From positions 1,550,001 through 1,614,000 of the forward strand of contig NZ_CP113062.1 in assembly GCF_026625765.1 (NCBI RefSeq): DNA of 64,000 nt. Reading direction: 5' to 3'. Both the position numbers and the translations under genes were made by a program. The first letter of the stretch is position 1. The number at the start of each line of letters is the position of its first letter. The notes under the pieces were generated by a model that was not told the DNA's origin, did no database searches, and worked only from the letters and a program-made list of their open reading frames with translations. Positions 1 to 8,183 of this stretch are shown here, one piece after another. Source of the stretch: Frigoribacterium sp. SL97 (GTDB lineage: Bacteria > Actinomycetota > Actinomycetes > Actinomycetales > Microbacteriaceae).

Positions 1-1080
1 CAGATCGACTCGCTGAGCCCGGTCACCAAGAAGCGCTACCTGCACCACTACAACTTCCCGCCCTACTCGACCGGTGAGACCGGCCGCGTCGGGTCGCCGA
101 AGCGTCGCGAGATCGGGCACGGCTTCCTCGCCGAGCGCGCCCTCGTGCCGGTGCTGCCCAGCCGCGAAGAGTTCCCCTACGCGATCCGTCAGGTGTCCGA
201 GGCCCTCGGCTCCAACGGTTCGACGTCGATGGGTTCGGTCTGCGCGTCGACCCTGTCGCTGCTCAACGCCGGTGTGCCCCTCAAGGCCCCGGTCGCCGGC
301 ATCGCCATGGGACTCGTCTCCGACACCGTCGACGGTCAGACCCGCTACGCGGCTCTGACCGACATCCTCGGTGCCGAAGACGCTCTGGGCGACATGGACT
401 TCAAGGTCGCCGGCACGAGCGAGTTCGTCACGGCGATCCAGCTCGACACCAAGCTCGACGGTCTGCCGACCGCCGTGCTCGACGCCGCCCTCAAGCAGGC
501 GAAGGAGGCGCGCACCGCCATCCTCGGCGTGCTCAACTCGGCGATCGACGCCCCCGACGAGATGGCCCCGACCGCGCCCCGCGTGATCTCGGTCCAGATC
601 CCGCAGGACAAGATCGGCGAGCTGATCGGCCCCAAGGGCAAGACGATCAACGCCATCCAGGACGAGACCGGCGCCGACATCAGCATCGAAGAAGACGGAA
701 CCGTCTACATCGGTGCCGTCGACGGCCCCTCGGCCGAGGCCGCCCGCGCCCAGGTCAACGCGATCGCCAACCCGACCAACCCCGAGATCGGCGAGCAGTT
801 CCTCGGCACGGTCGTCAAGATCGCGTCCTTCGGTGCGTTCGTCTCGCTCCTCCCCGGCAAGGACGGCCTGCTGCACATCAGCGAGGTCCGCAAGCTCGCC
901 GGCGGCAAGCGCGTCGAGAACGTCGAGGACGTCCTCGGCGTCGGCCAGAAGATCCTCGTCGAGATCACGAAGATCGACGACCGCGGCAAGCTCTCGCTCG
1001 CCCCGGTCGTGGCGGAAGAAGCCGACACCGACTCGAGCGGAGCGACCGAGCAGTCGACCGACGAGTCCGTCGACGCGTAG
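1..1080 (+). CDS. pnp: Polyribonucleotide nucleotidyltransferase, 3' part
   Basis: The gene enters from outside the window, so only the last 359 codons are seen. PNPase is the phosphorolytic 3'-5' exoribonuclease of mRNA decay and, in actinobacteria, also makes GC-rich RNA tails. The visible part starts in the second RNase PH-like core; the phosphate-binding stretch GSNGSTSMGSVCAS is present. A KH domain follows at about visible residues 194-250, with the GPKGKT loop, and then an S1 domain at about 262-335 (GTVVKIASFGAFV, GLLHISEVR). The C-terminus is a short acidic tail. A strong hairpin follows the stop. In actinobacteria pnp commonly precedes an M16 peptidase gene; here an aldo/keto reductase and a TetR gene lie between them. 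Family assignment is secure. Confidence 0.98.
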   Translation, partial: QIDSLSPVTKKRYLHHYNFPPYSTGETGRVGSPKRREIGHGFLAERALVPVLPSREEFPYAIRQVSEALGSNGSTSMGSVCASTLSLLNAGVPLKAPVAGIAMGLVSDTVDGQTRYAALTDILGAEDALGDMDFKVAGTSEFVTAIQLDTKLDGLPTAVLDAALKQAKEARTAILGVLNSAIDAPDEMAPTAPRVISVQIPQDKIGELIGPKGKTINAIQDETGADISIEEDGTVYIGAVDGPSAEAARAQVNAIANPTNPEIGEQFLGTVVKIASFGAFVSLLPGKDGLLHISEVRKLAGGKRVENVEDVLGVGQKILVEITKIDDRGKLSLAPVVAEEADTDSSGATEQSTDESVDA

Positions 1081-1092
1081 TCACCGCACCAC

Positions 1093-1130
1093 GAAGGGCC
1101 CGCCCCGACCTCGGTCGGGGCGGGCCCTTC
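1093..1130 (+). terminator. Hairpin terminator after pnp
   Basis: A perfect 18-bp stem (1093-1110 with 1113-1130) with a 2-nt loop lies 12 bases after the pnp stop. No T-tract follows, as is usual for actinobacterial terminators. Confidence 0.8.
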
Positions 1131-1165
1131 GCCGTCCCGGCGGGGCTCCCTGGTCGCTGCCGGAG

Positions 1166-1176
1166 CAGGAGGCGCG
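1166..1176 (+). repeat. CAGGAGGCGCG motif copy
   Basis: Exact intergenic copy of the 11-mer that recurs through the window (also near 31545, 36115, 39641, 43 kb-52 kb coding copies at 45043, 51615 and 52010, and 59689). Function unknown. Confidence 0.6.
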
Positions 1177-1247
1177 TCCCCCGGATCGGGGCGGCGACAC
1201 GGCGTAACGATTGGGTGCGGCGGCGGCGGAAACCGGGCGCGTGGCCG

Positions 1248-1253
1248 TATTCT
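1248..1253 (+). promoter_or_regulatory. Candidate -10 box for a leader ORF and the aldo/keto reductase
   Basis: TATTCT is followed after 5 nt by an in-frame GTG (1259), the arrangement seen at most unit heads in this window. No convincing -35 is visible. Confidence 0.4.
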
Positions 1254-1258
1254 TGATC

Positions 1259-1333
1259 GTGGAGGGCGAACCATACCCCATGCGATCGCACAGAGTCGCA
1301 TCGGGAGTTCGCGACGAGGAAGGAACGGCGTGA
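1259..1333 (+). CDS. Possible 24-residue leader peptide upstream of the aldo/keto reductase
   Basis: A GTG-initiated 24-codon frame begins MEGEPYPM and ends DEEGTA. It lies where a leaderless transcript from the TATTCT box would start translation, and its TGA stop overlaps the GTG of the reductase gene in a GTGA arrangement. The codons GAG GAA GGA near its end double as the Shine-Dalgarno of the reductase. This geometry would couple the two translations. The peptide has no recognisable family and the frame is short, so it may be chance. Confidence 0.3.
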   Translation: MEGEPYPMRSHRVASGVRDEEGTA

Positions 1334-2379
1334 CCGAGACGACGGCCGAGCTCGCCCGTTCTGCCACGTCCGACTTCGCCGCCGCGGCCGCCATCGCGGC
1401 CGCCGCCGCCCGGGCCTCCGCCGCCCAGCCCACCGTTCCCGTCGATCTCGGCATCATCCAGCCGCGCCGCCGTCTGGGCCTCTCCGACCTCAAGGTCTTC
1501 CCCCTGGCCCTCGGCGGCAACGTGTTCGGGTGGACGGCCGACCAGGCCGAGACGACCTCCGTGCTCGATGCCTACTTCGATCTCGGCGGCAACTTCGTCG
1601 ACACGGCCGACTCCTACGCCGGGGGTCGCAGCGAGATCATGATCGGATCGTGGATGCGCTCCCGTCGATCACGCGACGACATGGTCGTGTCCACCAAGGT
1701 GGGCAAGAGCGCCGACAACCCCGGTCTGACCCCCCGCGCGATCGAGCGGGCCGTCGACGCGTCCCTCGAGCGGCTCGGAACCGACCACATCGACCTGCTC
1801 TACTTGCACGTGGACGACACCGAGGTGGCGTTCGAGCGCACCCTGCTGGCCGTCGACCACCTCATCCGGGTGGGCAAGGTCCGATGGTTCGGCGGTTCCC
1901 ACCACTCGGGCAACCGCCTCTACGAGGCCCGCATCGCGGCGGGGATGCTCGGAATCGCCCCGATGGTGGCCCTGCAGAACCAGTACAACCTCCTCGACCG
2001 GTCCGAGTACGAGAAGGGCCTGGCGCACGTCGCCGCGCAGCAGCGACTCGCCGTCATGCCGCGCTTCGCCCTCGCCAGTGGGTTCCTCACGGGCAAGTAC
2101 CGTTCGCGCTCCGACTTCGCCCACAGCCCCCGTCGCCGGGCGCTCGCGAAGTACTTGTCCAAGAGGGGCCTCAAGGTCGTGCACGAGCTGGACCGCATCG
2201 CGTCCGTCCACGAGGTCTCGAGTGCTGCGATCGCGCTGGCCTGGTTGCTCGCCAAGCCGAACGTCGTGGCACCGGTGGCCAGTGCGACGAACGCCAAGCA
2301 GGTCTACGAACTCGCCCAGGCCGCGCGGGTGCAGCTCACACGCAACCAGGTCCTCGACCTCGACCGCGCCTCGGCCTGA
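1330..2379 (+). CDS. Aldo/keto reductase
   Basis: A 349-residue NADPH-dependent oxidoreductase of the AKR superfamily, cytosolic TIM barrel; the substrate is not predictable. The catalytic tetrad is visible: Asp and Tyr in DTADSYAGG (about residues 91-96), Lys in STKVGK (about 122) and His in LLYLHVDD (about 159). The C-terminal half has the usual AKR phosphate-binding region ending in ALAWLLAKPNVVAPV-like sequence. The first 40 residues are an Ala-rich extension not typical of the core fold. The GTG start is preceded by GAGGAAGGA at 1316-1324. It is convergent with the TetR gene downstream and could be reached by the small leader frame that overlaps its start. Confidence 0.93.
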   Translation: MTETTAELARSATSDFAAAAAIAAAAARASAAQPTVPVDLGIIQPRRRLGLSDLKVFPLALGGNVFGWTADQAETTSVLDAYFDLGGNFVDTADSYAGGRSEIMIGSWMRSRRSRDDMVVSTKVGKSADNPGLTPRAIERAVDASLERLGTDHIDLLYLHVDDTEVAFERTLLAVDHLIRVGKVRWFGGSHHSGNRLYEARIAAGMLGIAPMVALQNQYNLLDRSEYEKGLAHVAAQQRLAVMPRFALASGFLTGKYRSRSDFAHSPRRRALAKYLSKRGLKVVHELDRIASVHEVSSAAIALAWLLAKPNVVAPVASATNAKQVYELAQAARVQLTRNQVLDLDRASA

Positions 2380-2511
2380 CCGCCAGGCGACGTGGTCGGC
2401 CCGTACCTGGGGGTACCCGACGACGACGTCCGCGGGGACGGCGCCACGGTGACGCGTTGCGGGGGACAGCGCCCATGGTGACGTCGATGTGCGGCGTCGT
2501 CCGCCGATGAC

Positions 2512-3129
2512 CTAGGCGGCGACGAGGAGCCGCTCCGCCGTGCGGCGCAGGGAAGCCGCCGCGGCGATGGCGTCGCCGGCGTAGGCGCCCACCTGGGCGC
2601 CGTCGAGGGCGAGGACGAGATCGTCTGCTGCGTCGCCCGGCAGGGGGTGGCCCGCGACCTTGAAGAGGGAGACCATCTCGGCCGTCAGCCACTCGCGGTG
2701 CTCGGCGATGGCGAGACGGACGGGGTGGGTCGGATCGCTGAACTCGGACGCCGCGTTGGCGAAGGCCGAGCCTCGGAACGAGACGGTCTGGAGTCGGGCG
2801 CCGACCGCCTCGAGGTACGCCTCGAGGGTCGCGCGGCCCCCGTCGTGGGCCTCGACCAGGGCGGACAGCTCGGCTGCCTCGAGGTCGTGACGACCGGCGA
2901 GGTACTCGAGCACGAGGGTGTCCTTCGCGCCGAAGTGCTTGTAGAACGTCGCCTTGGTCACCGACGACTCGGCGATGAGGCGGTCGACGCCGACGACGCG
3001 GACGCCCTCGTCGTAGAACAGGCGGTCGGCGGTCGTCAGGACGCGGGATCGGGCACCGGGGACGGGGGAGTCGGCGCGAGGGCGACCAGGGAGACGCTGG
3101 ACGGCCGGTTGGGGGGAATCGACCGTCAC
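2512..3129 (-). CDS. TetR/AcrR family transcriptional regulator
   Basis: A 205-residue one-component repressor-type regulator. The N-terminal helix-turn-helix is clear: GARSRVLTTADRLFYDEGV leads into VDRLIAESSVTKATFYKHF. The C-terminal ligand-binding half is divergent, as is normal for the family, so no ligand can be named. The GTG at 3129 is chosen because AAGGAG sits 7 nt upstream on the minus strand; longer in-frame extensions upstream lack such a site. A perfect inverted repeat at 3273-3298, between this gene and the divergent M16 peptidase gene, is a plausible autoregulatory operator. The convergent aldo/keto reductase is a possible but unproven functional partner. Confidence 0.9.
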   Translation of the reverse strand: MTVDSPQPAVQRLPGRPRADSPVPGARSRVLTTADRLFYDEGVRVVGVDRLIAESSVTKATFYKHFGAKDTLVLEYLAGRHDLEAAELSALVEAHDGGRATLEAYLEAVGARLQTVSFRGSAFANAASEFSDPTHPVRLAIAEHREWLTAEMVSLFKVAGHPLPGDAADDLVLALDGAQVGAYAGDAIAAAASLRRTAERLLVAA

Positions 3130-3211
3130 AGCGTGGCTCCTTGGGACGTCTCGGCTAGAAGCCGCGTGGGGGACGCGCGCTCCGGACCTTCTGACGACGT
3201 CCGACCAGCCG

Positions 3212-3249
3212 CCGACGACGACCATCAGGGGGGATGGGGTCGTCGTCGG
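3212..3249 (-). other. Perfect hairpin in the TetR gene 5' UTR
   Basis: A 12-bp perfect stem (3212-3223 with 3238-3249) closes a 14-nt G-rich loop between the candidate operator and the TetR start. It would be transcribed in the TetR leader. Confidence 0.4.
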
Positions 3250-3272
3250 TGGTCTGACTCTAGCACCGATGA

Positions 3273-3298
3273 GGACAAACAGAGTTGTCTGTTTGTCC
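3273..3298. promoter_or_regulatory. Candidate TetR operator
   Basis: GGACAAACAG, a 6-nt spacer and CTGTTTGTCC form a perfect 10-bp inverted repeat in the divergent intergenic region. Its AT-rich content contrasts with the surroundings. Length and spacing fit a TetR dimer site; binding is inferred. Confidence 0.55.
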
Positions 3299-3368
3299 CC
3301 AGAATCGTCCCCCAGTTCGGGTGCCAGCCGTCCCGTGGGGCTCACGGACTACCGCAGGGAGGGTCGCC

Positions 3369-3374
3369 TAGGCT
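3369..3374 (+). promoter_or_regulatory. Candidate -10 box, M16 peptidase
   Basis: TAGGCT lies 7 nt before the second of two adjacent ATG codons (3382), matching the leaderless spacing seen elsewhere in the window. Confidence 0.5.
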
Positions 3375-3378
3375 CGAC

Positions 3379-4746
3379 ATGATGAACGGCCCTGTCTCCT
3401 TCCCGCTCGACGAGGTCGAGATCTCCTTCCGCGCCACGGGCGACGCGCTGGTGAGGCGCACGGTGCTGCCCTCGGGCGTCCGGGTGCTCAGCGAGCGCAT
3501 GCCCGGGGCGCGCAGCACGACCATCGGTCTTTGGGTGGCGGTCGGGTCCCGTGACGAGTCGGACGCCGAACGGGGGTCGACCCACTTCCTCGAGCACCTC
3601 CTCTTCAAGGGCACCCCGACCCGTTCCGCCCTCGACATCGCGGTGTCGTTCGAGTCGGTGGGTGGCGAGCACAACGCCGCGACGGCCAAGGAGTACACCT
3701 GCTACTACGCCCGGGTGCGCGACGTCGACCTCGACGACGCGATCGACGTGCTCACCGACATGGTGACCTCGTCGACCCTCGACCCGGCCGAATTCGAGAC
3801 CGAACGAGGGGTGATCCTCGAAGAACTCGCCATGGCGGAGGACGATCCCGCCGACATGGCCGGTGAGCGGCTCTTCGAGTCGGTCTTCGGCGACCACCCG
3901 CTCGGTCGTCCGATCGGGGGTTCGCCCGAGAGCATCCGTGCTGCGGCCCGCGACGACGTGGACCGGCACTACCGAGCGAACTACCGTCCGCAGGATCTCG
4001 TCGTGTCCATCGCCGGGGCGGTCGACCACGACCGAGCACTCGAACGGTTGACGGCGGCGCTCGACCGGGCCGGGTGGCCCACCGAGGCGGCGTCGCCCGT
4101 GCCCCGTCGCGACGACGCGCCCGTCGGGCTCGTCGCGGGCGAACCGCTCCAGGTGATCCGGCGTCCCCTCGAGCAGGCCACCGTCCTGCTGGGGCTGCCG
4201 GGCATCTCCGTCGGGGACGACCGTCGACCCGCCCTGGCCGTGCTGAACTCGGTGCTCGGCGGGGGCATGTCGTCTCGACTGTTCCAAGAGATCCGTGAGC
4301 GCCGGGGACTCGCCTACTCGGTCTACTCGTTCGCCCCGAGCTACTCCGACGCCGGTCTCTTCGGGCTCTATGCCGGGTGCACGCCCGCCAATGCCGGAGA
4401 GGTCGCCCGGCTCATGCTCGGCGAGCTCGAAGGCCTCGCCACCGACGGCATCACCGACGACGAGCGCCGACGAGCCCTCGGCCAACTCGGAGGGGCGGCG
4501 GCCCTCGCCCTCGAGGACAGCGACACCCGGATGAACCGCCTCGGTCGGGCCGAGATCTCGACGGGTGAGTTCGTCGACCTCGACACGTCCCTCGCCCGGG
4601 TCGAGGCCGTGACGTCCGACGACGTCCGGACGTTGGCGGACCGTCTCCTCTCCGGCCCCTTGTCGACCGTGCTGGTGGGCGAGGTCGACGAGACGTCCTT
4701 CCCGATCCCGATCCCGACGACGACGTCGGGAGCGACCCCTCGATGA
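3379..4746 (+). CDS. M16 family zinc metallopeptidase (PepR-like)
   Basis: A processing-peptidase-like zinc protease of about 455 residues. The inverted zinc motif HxxEH appears as HFLEH at about residues 69-73, and the downstream glutamate ligand lies in ERGVILEEL at about 142-150, the expected distance. Two homologous halves follow (M16 and M16_C); the second contains VLGGGMSSRLFQEIRE. In many actinobacteria this gene follows pnp, which is nearly the case here. Two adjacent ATGs compete (3379, 3382). No good Shine-Dalgarno is present, and the -10-like TAGGCT favours leaderless initiation at 3382. The stop overlaps the next start by 4 bp (ATGA). Natural substrates are unknown. Confidence 0.93.
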   Translation: MMNGPVSFPLDEVEISFRATGDALVRRTVLPSGVRVLSERMPGARSTTIGLWVAVGSRDESDAERGSTHFLEHLLFKGTPTRSALDIAVSFESVGGEHNAATAKEYTCYYARVRDVDLDDAIDVLTDMVTSSTLDPAEFETERGVILEELAMAEDDPADMAGERLFESVFGDHPLGRPIGGSPESIRAAARDDVDRHYRANYRPQDLVVSIAGAVDHDRALERLTAALDRAGWPTEAASPVPRRDDAPVGLVAGEPLQVIRRPLEQATVLLGLPGISVGDDRRPALAVLNSVLGGGMSSRLFQEIRERRGLAYSVYSFAPSYSDAGLFGLYAGCTPANAGEVARLMLGELEGLATDGITDDERRRALGQLGGAAALALEDSDTRMNRLGRAEISTGEFVDLDTSLARVEAVTSDDVRTLADRLLSGPLSTVLVGEVDETSFPIPIPTTTSGATPR

Positions 4747-5363
4747 ACCAGGAGACGACGGTGTCCCATTACCTCTACCTCGTCCGGCACGGCGAACAGC
4801 AGGACGCCGAGCACGGACTGCCCGACGGTCCACTGAGCGAACGGGGCAAACGCCAGGTGCGCCTCCTCGCCGAGCGCCTCGGGGGAGTCCCCTTCGACGC
4901 AGCGTGGCACTCCCCGCTCGAGCGTGCCGAAGAGACGGCCGCGATCATGACCGAGCGCATGCCGGCACTCGAGTCACAGCCGTCGACCCTCCTCTTCGAC
5001 TGCGTGCCGTCCGGTCCGACGGCCGACATGCCGTCGTCCTACAAGCCGTTCTTCGGCGGGGTCACGGACGAGCAGATCGAGGCCGGGCAGGCCCAGATGT
5101 CCGACGCGGTCGCCGAGTGGCTCACCCCGGCCCGAGAGGATCGCCATGATCTCCTGATCACGCACAACTTCGTGATTGGGTGGTTCGTCCGCGAGGTGTT
5201 CGGAGCACCCGACTGGCGGTGGATGGGCGTCAACCAGGCCAACGCCGGGTTGACGATCATCCGGGTGCGATCGGCGAAGCCGCCGGAGCTCGTGACGCAC
5301 AACGACCTCGGGCACCTGCCCGTCGAGCTGCGCACCGGCCTTCCGGTCGAACAACCCTTCTGA
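4743..5363 (+). CDS. Histidine phosphatase family protein
   Basis: A 206-residue member of the phosphoglycerate mutase-like branch. The catalytic RHG motif is in YLYLVRHGE near the N-terminus, and the second catalytic histidine is likely in LLITHNFV at about residue 140. The substrate is not predictable. The ATG overlaps the M16 peptidase stop (ATGA), so the two are probably co-translated. An alternative GTG at 4761 is preceded 6 nt away by AGGAG and would start the protein directly before the RHG strand; this shorter form is equally plausible. Confidence 0.88.
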   Translation: MNQETTVSHYLYLVRHGEQQDAEHGLPDGPLSERGKRQVRLLAERLGGVPFDAAWHSPLERAEETAAIMTERMPALESQPSTLLFDCVPSGPTADMPSSYKPFFGGVTDEQIEAGQAQMSDAVAEWLTPAREDRHDLLITHNFVIGWFVREVFGAPDWRWMGVNQANAGLTIIRVRSAKPPELVTHNDLGHLPVELRTGLPVEQPF

Positions 5364-5390
5364 GCTCTTCGTCCGCCGGTGGCACCCCCC

Positions 5391-5918
5391 TCAGGCGGTC
5401 CCGCGCGGGTCCTCTGCCCGGACGGCCTTGCCGTACCACGTCGTGGCGTTCGGGTTCGCGTTGTAGGGCTCGATCGTCGTGTACCCCGCGCTGCGGTAGA
5501 GCCCTCCGGCAGCCGCCAGGCTGTCGTTCGTGTCGAGCACGATCTCGTCGGCCCCGAATGCGGACGCCCGACGTTCGAGTTCGTCCAGCAAGGCCCGACC
5601 GAGACCCAGTCCCCGGCCCGCGGGACGCACGTAGAGGTGCTTGACCTCGTACCGCACGGCCCCCGAGGCCGAGGGGGCGATGAGTCGGATGCCGCCGCAC
5701 GCGGTCGGCTCGGAGGCCCGACCCGCGTCCGGGTCGGCCGCTTCTCCCTCGACGACGACGAACACGCCGCCCGGCGGCACGAAGGCCGTGGCGTCGGGCA
5801 GGGTCGTCGTGTACGTGCCCTGTGCCGAGGGGAAGGTGCTCTCGCGCTCGGTGAAGTACTCGGTCAGGAGGGCGGCGGCATCGGGGGAGGAGACGCTCGT
5901 CTCGCGGAACCTGGGCAT
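5391..5918 (-). CDS. GNAT family N-acetyltransferase
   Basis: A 175-residue acetyl-CoA-dependent acyltransferase. The motif A region is visible as HLYVRPAGRGLGLGRALLDELE (shown in part; acetyl-CoA pyrophosphate loop RGLGLG), followed by a DTNDSL strand and a C-terminal YRSAGY segment. The acceptor substrate is unknown. Two ATG starts are possible at 5927 and 5918. The second lies 7 nt after a minus-strand TAGCAT box, the leaderless spacing used by many neighbours, so 5918 is preferred. The gene is convergent with the phosphatase gene and divergent from dapB. Confidence 0.88.
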   Translation of the reverse strand: MPRFRETSVSSPDAAALLTEYFTERESTFPSAQGTYTTTLPDATAFVPPGGVFVVVEGEAADPDAGRASEPTACGGIRLIAPSASGAVRYEVKHLYVRPAGRGLGLGRALLDELERRASAFGADEIVLDTNDSLAAAGGLYRSAGYTTIEPYNANPNATTWYGKAVRAEDPRGTA

Positions 5919-5968
5919 GCCGTCCATGCTAGGTCGCGGCGCGGCCCGGTCCGTCGTGGTGCCCCCGG

Positions 5969-5974
5969 TAAGTT
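5969..5974 (+). promoter_or_regulatory. Candidate -10 box, dapB
   Basis: TAAGTT followed by 7 nt and the ATG of dapB; leaderless arrangement. Confidence 0.6.
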
Positions 5975-5981
5975 GGACGGC

Positions 5982-6716
5982 ATGACTTCGCGCATCGCCG
6001 TGGTGGGAGCCACCGGCACCCTCGGTTCGTTCATCGTCGACCTCGTCGAGCGCACCCCGGGGCTCGAGCTCCACGCCGGTCTCTCGTCCCGCGACGATCT
6101 CGACGACGTCCTCGGGGCCGACCTCGTCGTCGACGTCACGCACCCTGCCGTCAGTCCGGGGATCGTCGAGCACGTCGTCCGCGCGGGCATCCCGGTGCTC
6201 GTCGGAACCTCGGGCTACAACGCCGAACGCCTGGCCCGTCTCTCGACGGTCGTCTCCGACGCGGACGGCCCCGGCGTCCTGGTGGTGCCGAACTTCTCGA
6301 TCGGTTCGGTGCTCGCGACGCGGTTCGCCACCCTCGCGGCGCGCTTCTACGAATCCGTCGAGATCGTCGAGGCGCACCATCAGGGCAAGGTCGACTCGCC
6401 GTCGGGCACGGCCGTGCGCACGGCGGAACTCATCGCCGAGGCTCGTCGGGACCTCGGCCCGGTGTCGGCGCCGCACGCGGACCAACGGGCCAGGGGTCAG
6501 CAGGTGGCGAGTGTGCCGGTGCACAGCATGCGCCTGCGCGGCGTCGTCGCGAGGCAGGAGGTCGTCTTCGGCGGTGACGGCGAGACCCTCACTCTCACGC
6601 ACGACACGCTCTCGCAGCGCGCGTACGAGAAGGGGCTCCTCGTCGCCATCGAGGCCACCCCGGGCGTGACCGGGGTCGTCGTGGGGCTCGACGCCGTCCT
6701 GCCCCTCGAATCGTGA
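5982..6716 (+). CDS. dapB: 4-hydroxy-tetrahydrodipicolinate reductase
   Basis: A 244-residue NAD(P)H-dependent reductase of the lysine/diaminopimelate pathway, acting directly after DapA. The N-terminal dinucleotide fold has GATGTLG at residues 9-15. GTSGYN marks the mid-domain. The DapB signature EAHHQGKVDSPSGTA carries the catalytic His pair and Lys. Length is typical for Gram-positive DapB. dapA lies about 2.3 kb downstream in the same direction but in a separate unit. The start has no Shine-Dalgarno and sits 7 nt after a -10-like box, suggesting leaderless translation. The next gene overlaps by 4 bp. Confidence 0.97.
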   Translation: MTSRIAVVGATGTLGSFIVDLVERTPGLELHAGLSSRDDLDDVLGADLVVDVTHPAVSPGIVEHVVRAGIPVLVGTSGYNAERLARLSTVVSDADGPGVLVVPNFSIGSVLATRFATLAARFYESVEIVEAHHQGKVDSPSGTAVRTAELIAEARRDLGPVSAPHADQRARGQQVASVPVHSMRLRGVVARQEVVFGGDGETLTLTHDTLSQRAYEKGLLVAIEATPGVTGVVVGLDAVLPLES

Positions 6717-7159
6717 AGGGGCGTGCGGCCGCGCTCCTGATGGCGCTGCTCCTGCTCCTCTACGTCGTGCTGGTCGGTCAGCGGGCCGTCCTCTTCCTGT
6801 CGACGGGCGAACCGGTCGCCATCGCGCTCGGCGTCGCCCTGCTCGTCCTCCCCCTCCTGGGATTGTTCGCCTTGGTGGTCGAACTGCGCTTCGGTCTGCG
6901 CACACAGCAGATCGTCGCGCAACTCGCGGCCGAGGGCGGATTGCCGGTCGACGACGTGCCACGGCGTACCTCCGGTCGGTACGAGCGCGAGGCGGCCGAC
7001 GCGGCGTTCCCCGCCTACAAGACGGCCGTCGAGGCGGCACCCGACGACTGGCGCGCGTGGTTCCGCCTGGGCCTGGCCTACGACGCCTGCGGTGACCGCC
7101 GACGAGCTCGTCAGGCCCTGCGCTGGGCCATCAAGCTCCGGCGCGAGACGGCCGGCTGA
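6713..7159 (+). CDS. Small membrane protein with a TPR-like C-terminus
   Basis: A 148-residue protein whose GTG overlaps the dapB stop (GTGA). Two hydrophobic segments are visible at about residues 6-25 and 38-60 (ALLMALLLLLYVVLVG; LGVALLVLPLLGLFALVV). The soluble C-terminal half ends in WRAWFRLGLAYDACGDRRRA, which resembles a single TPR helix pair. I recognise similar proteins next to dapB in related actinobacteria, but no function is known to me. It may anchor a soluble partner at the membrane. Confidence 0.8.
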   Translation: MKGRAAALLMALLLLLYVVLVGQRAVLFLSTGEPVAIALGVALLVLPLLGLFALVVELRFGLRTQQIVAQLAAEGGLPVDDVPRRTSGRYEREAADAAFPAYKTAVEAAPDDWRAWFRLGLAYDACGDRRRARQALRWAIKLRRETAG

Positions 7160-7186
7160 ACCCGCCCGCCCGAGTCGTGCCCGTGC

Positions 7187-8092
7187 TCAGAGCGCGTCGA
7201 CGAACGCGGTCAGCGCGTCCTCGACCGTGCGGTGCCTGAAGGTGAAGCCGTCGCGCTCGAGCACCTCGGGCACGACCTGCTGGCTCGGCAGCAGCATCTC
7301 CCGCCCGGCCTCCTGCATGGCGGTCGAGATGACGGCCTCGGGAACGCCCAGCAGGTAGGGACGGTGCAGGTCGGCCGCCAGGGTGCGCGTCACGAGGTCG
7401 CTCGTCGCCGGCGTGGGGCCGACCAGGTTCACGGGTCCCGAGACGGACGACGTGAGGAGGTGCACGATCGCGGCGGCCTCGTCGTGCAGGCTGATCCAGG
7501 GCCAGAACTGGTCGCCGGTGCCGAGTCGCGAGCCGAGCCCCAGCTTGGTGAGCGGCAGCAGGGGCTTGAGCGCGCCTCCTCCGGGGCCGATGACGATGCC
7601 GGTCCGCAGCATCACGACGCGCGTGGTTTCGGGGGCCTTCCGGGCGGCGGCCTCCCAGGCGACGACGACGTCGCTCAGGAACCCCTCACCCCGGCCGCTC
7701 GACTCGGTGAGTCGTTCGCCGGGCCGATCGCCGTAGACGCCGACGGCCGAGCCGCTGAGGAACGTCGAGGGCGCCGTGGACGCCGCCGCCATGCCGTCGA
7801 CGAGCGTCGACGTCGCGGCCAGACGTGACTCGAGGATCTCGCGCTTGTACCCGGCCGTCCAGGGCAGACGACCCAAGGAGGCGCCGGCCAGGTTCACGAC
7901 GGCGTCCGCGCGGGCGATCAGGTCGTGGTCGACGATGCCGGCGCTGGGCACCCAGGTGTACTCGTCGTCGGCCCGGGGTTCGCGACGCACCAGCGAGAGC
8001 GGACGGTGGCCTGCCTCGCGCAGCTGGCGGGTGAGTTCGGTGCCGATCATGCCGCTGGCGCCGGAGATCAGGACGGTGAGTGCGTCGGTCAT
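7187..8092 (-). CDS. TIGR01777-type NAD-dependent epimerase (DUF1731 C-terminus)
   Basis: A 301-residue extended-SDR-like protein. The Rossmann motif GASGMIG is at residues 10-16 after MTDALTVLIS. The family-typical segments VVNLAGASLG and YGDRPGERLTE follow. The C-terminus matches the DUF1731 pattern, ending FTFRHRTVEDALTAF. Members resemble the plant/cyanobacterial SulA-like cell-division-associated proteins, but the reaction is unknown. A minus-strand TACGGT box lies 6 nt before the ATG, so translation is probably leaderless. It is divergent from thyX. Confidence 0.92.
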   Translation of the reverse strand: MTDALTVLISGASGMIGTELTRQLREAGHRPLSLVRREPRADDEYTWVPSAGIVDHDLIARADAVVNLAGASLGRLPWTAGYKREILESRLAATSTLVDGMAAASTAPSTFLSGSAVGVYGDRPGERLTESSGRGEGFLSDVVVAWEAAARKAPETTRVVMLRTGIVIGPGGGALKPLLPLTKLGLGSRLGTGDQFWPWISLHDEAAAIVHLLTSSVSGPVNLVGPTPATSDLVTRTLAADLHRPYLLGVPEAVISTAMQEAGREMLLPSQQVVPEVLERDGFTFRHRTVEDALTAFVDAL

Positions 8093-8098
8093 GGGGAC

Positions 8099-8104
8099 AC
8101 CGTA
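8099..8104 (-). promoter_or_regulatory. Candidate -10 box, epimerase gene
   Basis: TACGGT on the minus strand, 6 nt before the ATG at 8092; leaderless arrangement. Confidence 0.5.
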
Positions 8105-8170
8105 TTCCGGCCCGCTGGGGGAGCGTCCGCCGGTGGCGCGGGCGCTTCCCGTCGGGAGCGCCCTGCGAGG

Positions 8171-8176
8171 TAGAGT
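8171..8176 (+). promoter_or_regulatory. Candidate -10 box, thyX
   Basis: TAGAGT followed by 7 nt and the GTG of thyX; leaderless arrangement. Confidence 0.6.
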
Positions 8177-8183
8177 CGACGCC

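Noticed and set aside
3349..4833. 494-codon antisense frame opposite the M16 peptidase
   Set aside because: Shadow frame; the plus strand has the zinc motif and normal architecture.
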